A stretch of 64,000 nucleotides of DNA from Paraburkholderia sp. ZP32-5 (GTDB taxonomy: Bacteria > Pseudomonadota > Gammaproteobacteria > Burkholderiales > Burkholderiaceae), in NCBI RefSeq assembly GCF_021390495.1, contig NZ_JAJEJP010000002.1, positions 62,001 through 126,000 of the forward strand. The letters run 5' to 3'. Below are positions 23,607-32,234 of this stretch, one piece after another. The translations under genes and the position numbers were made by a program. The first letter of the stretch is position 1, and every line of letters starts with the position of its first letter. The notes under the pieces are model-generated. The model did not search any database. It saw only the letters and a list, made by a program, of their open reading frames with translations, and was not told the origin of the DNA.

Positions 23607-24491
23607 ATGAGAGAAATCAGCCTCGATCGCCTGCGTACCCTCGTTGTCATCGCCGAACTGGGCTCGTTCGCCGAGGCCGCGCGTGTCCTGCACCTCGCTC
23701 CGCCAACGGTGAGTCTGCATATTGCCGATCTCGAGAGCCGTATCGGTGCTCCGCTGTTGTCGCGCAAGCGCGGGCAGGTGCGGCCATCGGCGATCGGCGA
23801 AACGCTGGTGGCTTATGCCCGTCAGTTGCTGACCAATGCCGAACAGGCGCTCGAAGACGTGCGGCGGCAGGCGGAGGGCCTGGGCGGACGCGTTCGGCTT
23901 GGGGCGTCCACCGCGGCGATCGCGAATCTGTTGCCGCAAGCGTTGGAGAAGCTGGCCGCGGAGCATCCCGGCATCGACGTGCAAATCGCCGTACTGACCT
24001 CGCAGGAAACGCTCGGCAAACTCGCGGACGAATCGCTCGACGTCGGCATCGTGGCGCTGCCTCAGGCGCCGATCAGCGGACTGTCGATCGAGCGCTGGCG
24101 GCGCGACCCGGTCGTCGCATTCCTGCCGGCGAACTGGCAGTGCCCGGCTCGTATCACGCCGCAATGGCTCGCGGCCAGGCCGCTGATCCTCAACGATTCG
24201 AGCACCCGGCTCGCGCGCTTGACGACCGAATGGTTCGTCGCCGCGGGCCAGCATCCGACGCCGCGTATCCAGCTCAACTATGCGGATGCGATCAGGAGTC
24301 TCGTGGCAGCGGGATACGGCGCCGCGCTGCTGCCGCAGGAGGGCGGCAGCGCGGTTCCCGACGCGCGCGTGCAGACGCGCCCGCTGCGTCCCGCGTTATG
24401 GCGGCAACTGGGGCTCGCATATCGCGCGGGGACGACGGAGCGTCCGACGCGGCATGTTCTCGACGTGCTGCGAAGCCTGCGGTTGAGCTAG
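23607..24491 (+). CDS. LysR family transcriptional regulator
   Basis: Regulator of 294 residues. The N-terminal winged helix-turn-helix runs over 1-60 (LDRLRTLVVIAELGSFAEAARVLHLAPPTVSLHIADLE), and the C-terminal half is the periplasmic-binding-like effector domain (RVRLGAST onward, with LNYADAIRSLVAAGYGAALLP near the end). It is divergent from the Bcr/CflA exporter, so regulation of that pump in response to a small molecule is the likely role. The effector is unknown. Confidence 0.9.
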   Translation: MREISLDRLRTLVVIAELGSFAEAARVLHLAPPTVSLHIADLESRIGAPLLSRKRGQVRPSAIGETLVAYARQLLTNAEQALEDVRRQAEGLGGRVRLGASTAAIANLLPQALEKLAAEHPGIDVQIAVLTSQETLGKLADESLDVGIVALPQAPISGLSIERWRRDPVVAFLPANWQCPARITPQWLAARPLILNDSSTRLARLTTEWFVAAGQHPTPRIQLNYADAIRSLVAAGYGAALLPQEGGSAVPDARVQTRPLRPALWRQLGLAYRAGTTERPTRHVLDVLRSLRLS

Positions 24492-24649
24492 CCGTCTTTC
24501 ATTCAGTTTTCGACGCACCTTTCGCAATCGCATCAGCCGCAGCACGTTGCCCGCGAAACTGCGTCAAAGTTGTCGACGCGCAGATAATGAGCGCTCGAAC
24601 TCCACGCGTGACTCCCTCTTCGCCCTCATCGCCATCCGACGGAACCGCC

Positions 24650-25495
24650 ATGACCGCTCCAGTCTCTCCGATCCCCAACCGCTTCAAGGACACCGCCGCC
24701 CACTATCTGACGGGCCGCTCCGCCTACTCTCCGCAACTGATCCGGCGCGTCGCGCAGTCGTGTGAGCTGAGCGGCTCGCATCGGCTGCTCGATCTCGGTT
24801 GTGGGCCGGGGCAGTTGTCGCTGGCGTTTTCGTCGTGGGTCGGTGCCGGTCTCGCGCTCGATCCCGAAGAGGAAATGCTGCGCACCGCGGCCAGCCTGGG
24901 CGCGGGTCTTGCGCCGAATATCGAATATCGCCGCGGCGCTTCGTACGATCTGTCGCCCGCGCTCGGACAGTTCCGGCTCGTGGTGATCGGCCGCGCGTTT
25001 CACTGGATGGACCGGCTCGACACGCTCGCGCGTCTGGATGCGCTGATCGAGCCGCACGGCGCGCTGGCGTTGTTCTCAACGTCGCTCGTCGTCAATGCAC
25101 CGATCGCGTGGCTCGCGCCTTATCGCGCGCTGCTGGAGGAATACGCGAGCGATGATGTCTCGCGAACGCAGCGCAAGGCCGAAGGCTGGGAGAGCCACGA
25201 CGTGGTGCTCGCGAAGTCGGCGTTTTCAGCGCTCGAACGGATTTCGGTCATCGAGACGCGGCGGGTGTCGGCCGAAACGCTGCGCGCGCGGGCGTTGTCG
25301 ATGTCGAGTCTGTCGCGTGAACGGCTCGGTGCGCGGCTCGATGAACTGCTCTCGCGTATCGATCAACTGGTCGAAGCTCACGTAAGCGCTGATGGCTGGC
25401 TCGACGAGCGCGTCGAATCGATCGCGTTGATCGCGCGGCGGCCGCTGGGAGCGTTGCCGGGCCATGCCGCACACGCGGTAGCCGAAATCAACTGA
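24650..25495 (+). CDS. SAM-dependent methyltransferase, class I
   Basis: Rossmann-fold methyltransferase of 281 residues. The SAM site LLDLGCGPGQLSLAF is near residue 45, followed by the acidic motif LALDPEEEML and the FHWMDR segment typical of methyltransferase type 11 enzymes. The start at 24650 (MTAPVSPIPNRFKDTAAHY) places the family's entry sequence at the N-terminus; an upstream ATG at 24587 would add 21 low-complexity residues. It acts in the cytoplasm, substrate unknown. It stands alone between a LysR gene and a cytochrome b561 gene. Confidence 0.85.
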   Translation: MTAPVSPIPNRFKDTAAHYLTGRSAYSPQLIRRVAQSCELSGSHRLLDLGCGPGQLSLAFSSWVGAGLALDPEEEMLRTAASLGAGLAPNIEYRRGASYDLSPALGQFRLVVIGRAFHWMDRLDTLARLDALIEPHGALALFSTSLVVNAPIAWLAPYRALLEEYASDDVSRTQRKAEGWESHDVVLAKSAFSALERISVIETRRVSAETLRARALSMSSLSRERLGARLDELLSRIDQLVEAHVSADGWLDERVESIALIARRPLGALPGHAAHAVAEIN

Positions 25496-25672
25496 AACAC
25501 GCGTTACATGCCGGAAGGAATAAACCCGCACACATGGGCGTTAGGCTGGTACAGGACGCGCAGTGATTCGCGCAGCGGGCTCGTTTAGGGGCTATGCCGC
25601 GCGGTCCACTTCACGCAAACGGATTTTCAAACACCTTTCGCGGCACTTATTGCCTTCGCAAACGGAACAACC

Positions 25673-26272
25673 ATGAACACTCGTGCGGACACCCTTACCG
25701 ATTCGACCGCTGCCGCGTCACCGCAGCGTTACACGCGCACCGCGATGGTGCTGCACTGGCTGATCGCGCTGCTGATCATCGTCAACGTCGCGCTGGCGCT
25801 CAGTGCGGATTCGCTGTCTGATGACTGGGCACGCCGCGTGATCGACACGCACAAGTCGATCGGCATCACGGTGCTCGGGCTCGCGCTGCTGCGCATTCTG
25901 TGGCGCGTGTCGCACAAGCCGCCGCCGTTGCCGCGCGAGTTTCCGTCGTGGGAGAAGATCGCCGCGCATATCGCGCATTTCGCGTTGTATCTGCTGATGA
26001 TCGGGCTGCCGCTGTCCGGCTGGCTGCACGACTCCGCGTGGAAGGATGCGGCCACGCACCCGATGCACTGGTTCGGGCTGTTCCAGTGGCCGCGCATCGG
26101 CTACGTGATGAATCTCGATCCGACGTTGAAGGAAAGCCTGCACGACCGCTTCGGCGCGCTGCATACGTGGCTCGGCTATGCGCTGTATGCGTTGCTGGCG
26201 ATGCATATCGGCGGCGCGCTCAAGCATGAATGGATCGACCGCAAGTCGGTGTTGAAGCGCATGAAGCCGTGA
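25673..26272 (+). CDS. Cytochrome b561
   Basis: Inner-membrane di-haem cytochrome of 199 residues with four hydrophobic helices. Candidate haem-ligand histidines are in MVLHW (helix 1), DTHKSIG (helix 2), LHTWLGY (helix 4 start) and AMHIGGALKH (helix 4 end), the usual b561 pattern. These proteins move electrons between quinol and oxidants such as superoxide. It lies 20 bases upstream of the glycosyltransferase gene, so the two may be cotranscribed although a functional link is not evident. Confidence 0.9.
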   Translation: MNTRADTLTDSTAAASPQRYTRTAMVLHWLIALLIIVNVALALSADSLSDDWARRVIDTHKSIGITVLGLALLRILWRVSHKPPPLPREFPSWEKIAAHIAHFALYLLMIGLPLSGWLHDSAWKDAATHPMHWFGLFQWPRIGYVMNLDPTLKESLHDRFGALHTWLGYALYALLAMHIGGALKHEWIDRKSVLKRMKP

Positions 26273-26292
26273 GCCGCGGCGCGGTTCCATTC

Positions 26293-27807
26293 ATGTACTC
26301 ACGCATCGAACGTCCTTGCTTTCCAACCGTAATTTCGACGAATCCGGCAATCGTTGTGAACAACACTCTTGAACAGGCATTGGCTCTCGCCTCGCCACGC
26401 ATCCTGCCGCGTCGCTCGACATTGGCGAGCACGCTGATCCACTCCAGTGTCGTCGTGCTATGGCTGCTGCTCTTTGCACGCGCTTTCTTTCTGCGCGGTG
26501 CGCTCGCGTGGTCGACCGGCATTGCGTATGTCGTGTACGACACGCTGCTGCTGATCTTCGTCACGTGGAAGTCGTTGCCGCTGATGCGCCGCACGCAGCC
26601 GCTCGAAGCCGACTACGAGCAACGCGAATTGCCCAGCATGGGCGTGATCGTCGCGTCGCATAACGAGGCGGCGGTGCTGCCGGTGACGCTCGCGGCGCTG
26701 CTGCGGCAAACGCATGGCCCGGCGCAGATCGTCGTCGCCGATGACGGCTCCACTGACGCCACCGCTGAATTGCTCACTGCGCGCTTCGGTCTCACGCCAG
26801 CCGCCGACGGCGTGTTGAGCGCGCCTAGTTCGCTTTATCCGAATCTGTTCTGGCTGCGCGTGCCGCACGGCGGTAAGGCACGCGCGCTGAACGCCGCGAT
26901 TGCCGTGATGACGACGGACACGGTGATGACCGTCGACGCCGACACGCTGCTCGACGACGACGCGACCTACGCGATGCGCGCGGCGTTCGCAGGTGAGCCG
27001 AAGCTGGTCGCGGCGGCCGGCATCCTCACGCCGGTCTGCGGCAAGTCGGTGTCGGGCCGGGTGTTCCAGTGGTTCCAGACCTACGAGTACATGCGCAATT
27101 TCATCGCGCGTTTCGCGTGGATGCGCGCGGACAGCCTGCTGCTGATCTCCGGCGCGTTCGCGTCGTTTCGGCGCGATGCGCTCGTCGTCGTCGGCGGCTT
27201 CGATCCGCAATGCCTCGTCGAAGACTACGAGCTGATTCACCGGCTGCGTCGCTACTCGGTCGATCACGGCCTCGGCTGGGATGTGCGTGTGGTCGGTGAA
27301 GCGCATGCGCGTACCGATGCGCCCGATAACCTTGCGAGTTTTCTGCGGCAGCGCCGCCGCTGGTTCGCGGGCTTCTTGCAGACGCAGTACTGGAATCGCG
27401 ACATGACCGGCAATCCGCGCTACGGCACGCTCGGCAAGCTGATGCTGCCGATCAAGGCGTTCGACACGATGCAACCGATCTACGGCCTGACCGCGTTCGC
27501 GTTGCTGCTCGGCTTCCTGTTCGGCAGGCACGGCGCGATCGTCGTGTCGATCTTCAGCGTGATCGGCCTGAAAACGGCGCTCGACCTCGCGTTCTATCTG
27601 TGGAGTATTCATCTGTACCGGCGCTGGACGGGCGAGCGCAGCGGCAATAGCCTCGGCATGGCGATGCTCGCGGCCGTCGCCGAGCCGTTCTCGTTCCAGC
27701 TCGCGCGCCACCTCGGCGCCGCGCTCGGGTGGCTGCAGTTCTTGCGCGGCGGCAGCGTGTGGGGTGTGCAGCGTCGCACCGGTCTCGTCGCAAGCGATGA
27801 ACAGTGA
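26293..27807 (+). CDS. Family 2 glycosyltransferase, membrane processive type
   Basis: Inner-membrane GT2 enzyme of 504 residues. N-terminal hydrophobic helices are followed by the catalytic domain: VIVASHNEA, VVADDGSTDAT (UDP-sugar site), VDADTLL (DxD-like metal site), GAFASFRRDAL, VEDYELIHRL (catalytic acid region) and QRRRWFAG (QxxRW motif). C-terminal membrane helices follow. This architecture belongs to processive polysaccharide synthases (hyaluronan/PgaC/cellulose type) or related transferases. The start at 26293 is used because an upstream frame would overlap the cytochrome b561 gene; a GTG at 26356 is an alternative. No other exopolysaccharide genes are nearby. Confidence 0.86.
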   Translation: MYSRIERPCFPTVISTNPAIVVNNTLEQALALASPRILPRRSTLASTLIHSSVVVLWLLLFARAFFLRGALAWSTGIAYVVYDTLLLIFVTWKSLPLMRRTQPLEADYEQRELPSMGVIVASHNEAAVLPVTLAALLRQTHGPAQIVVADDGSTDATAELLTARFGLTPAADGVLSAPSSLYPNLFWLRVPHGGKARALNAAIAVMTTDTVMTVDADTLLDDDATYAMRAAFAGEPKLVAAAGILTPVCGKSVSGRVFQWFQTYEYMRNFIARFAWMRADSLLLISGAFASFRRDALVVVGGFDPQCLVEDYELIHRLRRYSVDHGLGWDVRVVGEAHARTDAPDNLASFLRQRRRWFAGFLQTQYWNRDMTGNPRYGTLGKLMLPIKAFDTMQPIYGLTAFALLLGFLFGRHGAIVVSIFSVIGLKTALDLAFYLWSIHLYRRWTGERSGNSLGMAMLAAVAEPFSFQLARHLGAALGWLQFLRGGSVWGVQRRTGLVASDEQ

Positions 27808-27858
27808 GCGCTGAGCGTCGGGCGCAGGTCATTTTTTCCGCGGCAACGTAAAGCGAAG

Positions 27859-27896
27859 GTAGCGCCTTCACGCGGGCACGCGCGTGAAGGCGCTAC
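27859..27896 (+). terminator. Stem-loop after the glycosyltransferase gene
   Basis: A perfect 16-bp stem (GTAGCGCCTTCACGCG with its complement) around a six-base loop lies 51 bases after the stop codon. No T-run follows, so it may be a Rho-dependent or RNA-stability hairpin and not a classic intrinsic terminator. Confidence 0.55.
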
Positions 27897-28008
27897 GGGC
27901 TGCAAGCAGACCCGGGCGGGGGCCGCTTCGAGTAGACTGGCGGGACGCTGCCGGCCTCGACATGCAGGGCGGCAACCTTCCATTCGCTGGTGCCCGGAGG
28001 TTTGACCT

Positions 28009-29238
28009 ATGCATGCTGTTCCCCCGCTTGAACAAGACCTCGCCGACGCAGCCGACAACGCGGCGACGGCTGCTCAGGCGGCCTCACTGAATGCCTTTTC
28101 CTCTTCTTCCTCCTCCGCATCGCAAACCGGCGCGCCGGTGCGCGATCTGCGCCGCGTCGGCATTCATCCGGACTACTGGTATCCGCTCGCCTGGTCGCAT
28201 GAGGTGAAGCGCGGCAAGACGCACGGCGTGACTTTCGCCGGCGAGCCGATCGTGCTTGCGCGCACTGAAAGCGGCAAGGTGTTCGCGCTCGAAGACCGCT
28301 GCGCGCATCGGCAGGTGCCGTTGCATCAGGGTGTCGTCGATGGCGAATCGATTCGCTGCGGTTATCACGGCTGGACCTACGACTGCTCGGGCAAATGCAT
28401 CGATGTGCCGTATCTGGGCCGCGAGCGTTTGCCGAACGGCGTGCGTTCATATCCGTGTCAGGAAATCGAAGGGTTGATTTTCGTGTTTCCGGGCGATGCG
28501 GCGCTCGCCGAACAGCGGCCGTTGCCGAGTTTCGGTTCGGTGTCGGATCCGAAGTACAAGACGCGCCGCTTTGGCCGCCCGGTCGATTGCCACTATTCAT
28601 TCATGCACGAGAACCTGATGGACATGAACCATCAGTTTCTGCATCGCCGGCAGATGGGCAAGATGCGCGCGCGTTCGGTCGGACGGCGGCGCGGCGAGGG
28701 CTGGGTCGAGGTCGACTACACGTTTGCGCGCATGGAGGGGCAGCAGCCGATCGGCGAGGCGATCGTGTTCGGCCAGAATCGCAAGACCGGCGGCAATAAC
28801 GACAAGGACGTGATGACGATCCGCACCGAGTATCCGTACCAGACGCTGCGGATCCGCAATGCGGAGCAGACGCTCGTGATGGACCTGTGGATCGTCTACG
28901 TGCCGCTCGATCGCGAGCAGCGCAGCAACCGCACGTTTGGCCTGCTGTCGATCCGCAAGCCCGGCATCCCGGGCGTGATGAACCTGCTGTGGCCGCTGCT
29001 GGTGTGGTTCACCGAACGCATCTTCAAGGAGGATCGCGAGATCGTCGAGGCGGAGCAGCGCGCGCATGACTCGCAGGGCGCGGACTGGAATCACGAGGTG
29101 TTCCCGGTGATCAACGAACTGCGCGCGCTGCTGCGCGAATGCGGCGAGCAGGATCAGGTGGTCGGCAAGGGGATGGGCGATACGGCGGTGATCCGCTTCT
29201 GGGATTCGCGCCAGGGCAGTCCTTTGGCGAAGACCTGA
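28009..29238 (+). CDS. Rieske non-haem iron oxygenase, alpha subunit
   Basis: Ring-hydroxylating oxygenase-type protein of 409 residues. The Rieske [2Fe-2S] ligands are CAHRQVPLH and CGYHGW (C-x-H ... C-x2-H, residues about 98-119). The mononuclear iron site is ENLMDMNHQFLHRR near 204. The catalytic-domain fold continues to the end. The ATG follows GGAGG at eight bases. An unusually Ser/Ala-rich, low-complexity N-terminal extension of about 40 residues precedes the Rieske domain. No ferredoxin, reductase or beta-subunit gene is nearby, so the electron donor and substrate are unknown. Confidence 0.88.
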   Translation: MHAVPPLEQDLADAADNAATAAQAASLNAFSSSSSSASQTGAPVRDLRRVGIHPDYWYPLAWSHEVKRGKTHGVTFAGEPIVLARTESGKVFALEDRCAHRQVPLHQGVVDGESIRCGYHGWTYDCSGKCIDVPYLGRERLPNGVRSYPCQEIEGLIFVFPGDAALAEQRPLPSFGSVSDPKYKTRRFGRPVDCHYSFMHENLMDMNHQFLHRRQMGKMRARSVGRRRGEGWVEVDYTFARMEGQQPIGEAIVFGQNRKTGGNNDKDVMTIRTEYPYQTLRIRNAEQTLVMDLWIVYVPLDREQRSNRTFGLLSIRKPGIPGVMNLLWPLLVWFTERIFKEDREIVEAEQRAHDSQGADWNHEVFPVINELRALLRECGEQDQVVGKGMGDTAVIRFWDSRQGSPLAKT

Positions 29239-29255
29239 GCGTTTGGCGCTGTCGA

Positions 29256-29276
29256 GGCCGGCGTTGCGCGCCGGCC
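29256..29276 (+). terminator. Stem-loop after the Rieske oxygenase gene
   Basis: An 8-bp GC stem (GGCCGGCG / CGCCGGCC) with a five-base loop sits 17 bases past the stop codon and is followed by GTACTTTCCC. Termination is plausible although the T-run is short. Confidence 0.6.
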
Positions 29277-29449
29277 GTACTTTCCCGTTCTGCCGGAATT
29301 AATCCATCTCCCCACCGTAGACAATTCGCCGCGCGCGAGCGGCGATAATGTCGCGACGCACCGGATTGCGCGCGAGTTTGCGCCAATCGACAGGCGTGTC
29401 ACACGCACCCGTGTACCATTGCGCTTTTTCTCAACTTCAACAAACTTCC

Positions 29450-29575
29450 GTGACTACGCAACAAACCCCCGCCAACTCGCGTAAATCCCTCACTTTGCTG
29501 CAACTGCTTGGCCTGATCGGTGTCACCGCGCTGATCGCGTCGATTGCGCTGAATCTGCTGCTCCAGGCCCGCTAA
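29450..29575 (+). CDS. Small single-pass membrane protein
   Basis: A 41-residue peptide from a GTG at 29450: a polar N-terminus (TTQQTPANSRKS) then one transmembrane helix (LTLLQLLGLIGVTALIASIAL) ending LLQAR. A longer frame from 29348 adds residues without features. The position just upstream of the rubredoxin-tailed gene and the clean helix suggest a real small protein. No function can be given. Confidence 0.55.
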   Translation: MTTQQTPANSRKSLTLLQLLGLIGVTALIASIALNLLLQAR

Positions 29576-29605
29576 GGCGTCGGTCTCGTCGATATTCCGA
29601 TTGCC

Positions 29606-30046
29606 ATGTACAAGAAGGGCGTAGCCGTAGAAATCCAGTTTTCCCCCGAGCGACTCAACGACGGCGCGGGCGATCCGTACTGGATCGATCTGACGCACGA
29701 TGAGGCGCGGCGCCTGCTCGAAAGCCTGCAGGCGCGGCTCGCCGGGACCGGCAGCGGCACGGTCGCGCCGCTCGTCGTCAGTCTCGACGCGACGCCGCGG
29801 ACTGCCGCGCCGCACGCGGAAGAAGCCGAACATGCGGAAGCAGCGCTGGCGGCATCCGCCAGCAACGCCGCCTCCGACGATTTCAAGCAATGGGTCTGCG
29901 TGATCTGCGGCTGGATCTACGACGAAGCCGCTGGTTTGCCCGAGGAAGGGATCGCGGCGGGCACGCGCTGGGCCGATGTGCCGGCCGACTGGCGCTGCCC
30001 GTTGTGCGACGTGGGCAAGGACGAATTCGCGTTGGTGGAGTTCTGA
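29606..30046 (+). CDS. Rubredoxin-domain protein with unknown N-terminal domain
   Basis: A 146-residue protein. The C-terminal 52 residues are a complete rubredoxin: WVCVICGWIYDEAAGLPEEGI ... WRCPLCDVGKDEF, with the four iron-binding cysteines in two CxxC-type pairs. The first 60 residues form an unrelated domain (KGVAVEIQFSPERL, DDPYWIDLTHDEARRLLESL-like helix), joined by an Ala/Glu linker. Rubredoxins carry single electrons for oxygenases or peroxide reduction. The Rieske oxygenase upstream is a possible but unproven partner. Confidence 0.85.
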   Translation: MYKKGVAVEIQFSPERLNDGAGDPYWIDLTHDEARRLLESLQARLAGTGSGTVAPLVVSLDATPRTAAPHAEEAEHAEAALAASASNAASDDFKQWVCVICGWIYDEAAGLPEEGIAAGTRWADVPADWRCPLCDVGKDEFALVEF

Positions 30047-30181
30047 CGCGAGCTGGCGGAGTTCGAAGCGCCGGCCTTCACATTGCTACGGCGACCGGCC
30101 GGCTTGCGGTTACGATCGCGGGCGAAAGGCTCCACGCTGCCGCGAAGCCTAACGCCTAAGCCCCTGCCTTAGAAGCTGTCC

Positions 30182-31036
30182 TTACGCTCCGCCTTGCGGA
30201 AAATCCGCGCCCTCGGTGGTCGACTTCCACGTGTCGAAGTCTTTGCGCATGAAATCGAGCTTCTTATAGGCGAGGTCCAGCGCGGCCTTGCCGAGCAGCA
30301 GACGCAGCGGCGGCTGGTCCGACAGCGCGGCATCGATGATCGCCTGCGCGGCGCGCACCGGATCGCCCGCCTGATTGCCGCTGCGCGCTTCGGTCTGCTT
30401 GCGGCGCTCGCCGGCCGTCGACGCATAGGCGTCGATCACCGTGGCCGACTGCTTGATCGACGGACCGGCCCAGTTGGTGCGGAACGGTCCCGGCTCGACG
30501 ATCAGCACGTCGATGCCGGGCGGCTTCACCTCGATCGCGAGCGATTCCGACAGTCCTTCGACCGCGTATTTCGTGCCGTGGTAGTAGCCGGTCGCCGCGA
30601 AACTCGTAATGCCGCCGATCGACGACACATTGACGATCAGGCCGCTGCGCTGCTCGCGCATGACCGGCAGCACCGCCTTGGTGATATCGATCAGACCGAA
30701 TACGTTGGTCTCGAACATCGCGCGGACTTCGCTGTCCTCGCCTTCCTCGATCGCCGCCAGATAGCCGTAGCCCGCGTTGTTGACCAGCACGTCGACGCGG
30801 CCGAAGTGGCGCTTCGCCTGCTCGACCACCGTGTCGATCTGCGCGCGGTTCGTCACGTCGAGCGGCAGCACCAGCGCGCGCTCGCCGTGTCCTTCGGCGA
30901 TGTCTTTCACTTTCGATGCATCGCGCGCGGTGACGACCGCGCGCCAGCCGCGTTCGAGCACGAGCTTCGCAAGCTCGCGGCCGAAGCCGGTCGAACAACC
31001 TGTAATCAGCCAGACGGGATTGTCTCGATTCATCAT
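30182..31036 (-). CDS. SDR family oxidoreductase (ketoreductase-like)
   Basis: Short-chain dehydrogenase of 284 residues. The cofactor motif is TGCSTGFG, followed by ARD after strand two, DVTN, NNAGYG, VNVSSIGG and a YYHGTK catalytic Tyr/Lys (Y-x3-K). The C-terminal half has PGPFRTNW, as in members that act on hydroxysteroid-like or alkyl substrates. The ATG at 31036 (MMNRDNP) has AGGAG ten bases upstream. It stands alone; substrate unknown. Confidence 0.88.
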   Translation of the reverse strand: MMNRDNPVWLITGCSTGFGRELAKLVLERGWRAVVTARDASKVKDIAEGHGERALVLPLDVTNRAQIDTVVEQAKRHFGRVDVLVNNAGYGYLAAIEEGEDSEVRAMFETNVFGLIDITKAVLPVMREQRSGLIVNVSSIGGITSFAATGYYHGTKYAVEGLSESLAIEVKPPGIDVLIVEPGPFRTNWAGPSIKQSATVIDAYASTAGERRKQTEARSGNQAGDPVRAAQAIIDAALSDQPPLRLLLGKAALDLAYKKLDFMRKDFDTWKSTTEGADFPQGGA

Positions 31037-31250
31037 TTGGGAGGCTCCTGTTGATGGTCTACGACGTTTGACGACGCCGATACGGCGCGAACGCGCAGCG
31101 TGCGCAAAGCGCGTCGGTGATCGGTGTACGGGTGGTGATGCAGCGTGAAGCGTGCCCGGGCTGCGTGACGGACGGCATCGGCATTGGCGGCGGCTGGCGT
31201 GCACGCATTGCGTGCATGCGATGCATTGGCCGCTATGACTGCAGAAACCG

Positions 31251-32180
31251 CTAGGTTCGTCGCGTTCCGGAATGGCGTTTCAATTGTAGTCGCAGCGCCG
31301 CGGCTTCGCTCTGGAGCGCGCCGACGAACGCGGCGGCGAGCGGATGCGCGGGCCGATGCTCGGGATGAATCACGCTGACGCGAAACGGCAACGACAGCGC
31401 GAGCGGCCGGATATGCAGATTGCGGCCCGCGAGATCGACGGCCGTCAGCGGATTGACGATCGCGATGCCGAGACCCTGGCGCACGCAACTGCACACGGAG
31501 GCTGCGCTCGGCGTTTCGATCAGCAGGCGGCGCGCGATGCCGGCTCGCGCGAACGCCGCGTCGATCTGAAGCCGGTAGGGATCGTTGGCGGAGAGGCTGA
31601 TAAACGGCTGGTCCGCGAAATCCTTCAAGGCGATTACGCGTTTGGCGAGCAGTGGATGGCCGTCGGGCAGCACGCACACTTCATCGACTGCGAGCAGCGG
31701 CGTCAAACGCGTCGCAGGAGGCGGCGCGCCGTGTTCGCTCACGCCGAGGTCGTAACGCTGCGCGGTCAACCATTCTTCGAGAAACGGCGACTCCTGCGTC
31801 GCGATCGACACACTGGCGCCCGGCTGCGTCGCGTGAAAGCGCTTGATCGCAGCCGGCAGGATCGATTGCGAAAACACCGGCAATGCGATCACCGAAAGCT
31901 GGCCGCCCTTGAACTCGCGCAGCGCGGCTGCCGTCGATGCGACCCGTTCGAGCCCGACGTACGCGCGCTCGATTTCGTCGAATAGCGTCAGTGCCGATTG
32001 CGTCGGGCGCAGCCGTCCTTGCACGCGTTCGAACAGCGCGAAGCCGATGCTTTGCTCCATGCGCGCGAGTTCACGGCTGACGGTGGGCTGCGACGTGAAC
32101 AGCATGCCGGCCGCCTTGGTTACGCTGCCGGCGGTCATCAGTGCGCGAAAGACTTCGATATGCCGGTGCGTAAGCGCCAT
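31251..32180 (-). CDS. lysR: LysR, transcriptional activator of lysA
   Basis: LysR-family regulator of 309 residues, close along its whole length to E. coli LysR: LRHIE-like start (LTHRHIEVFRALMTAGSVTKAA), SQPTVSRELARMEQ, FERVQGRLRPT, LPVFSQSILP, QESPFLEEWL, EVCVLPDGHPL and SAASVCSCVRQGLGIAIVNPLTA. The helix-turn-helix is at 1-62 and the diaminopimelate/lysine effector domain follows. It is transcribed divergently from lysA, as in E. coli. With the ATG at 32180, the gap to the GTG of lysA is about 130 bases and must hold both promoters and the LysR site. Confidence 0.92.
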   Translation of the reverse strand: MALTHRHIEVFRALMTAGSVTKAAGMLFTSQPTVSRELARMEQSIGFALFERVQGRLRPTQSALTLFDEIERAYVGLERVASTAAALREFKGGQLSVIALPVFSQSILPAAIKRFHATQPGASVSIATQESPFLEEWLTAQRYDLGVSEHGAPPPATRLTPLLAVDEVCVLPDGHPLLAKRVIALKDFADQPFISLSANDPYRLQIDAAFARAGIARRLLIETPSAASVCSCVRQGLGIAIVNPLTAVDLAGRNLHIRPLALSLPFRVSVIHPEHRPAHPLAAAFVGALQSEAAALRLQLKRHSGTRRT

Positions 32181-32234
32181 GAGCGGGCCTATATCAGTAA
32201 TGAATAGATAAGAGAGAAATTGGTATTTTACTGA

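Noticed and set aside
23310..24254. Extension of the Bcr/CflA protein by about 315 upstream residues
   Set aside because: The upstream frame overlaps the divergent LysR gene and has no domain; the ATG at 23309 precedes the first membrane helix.
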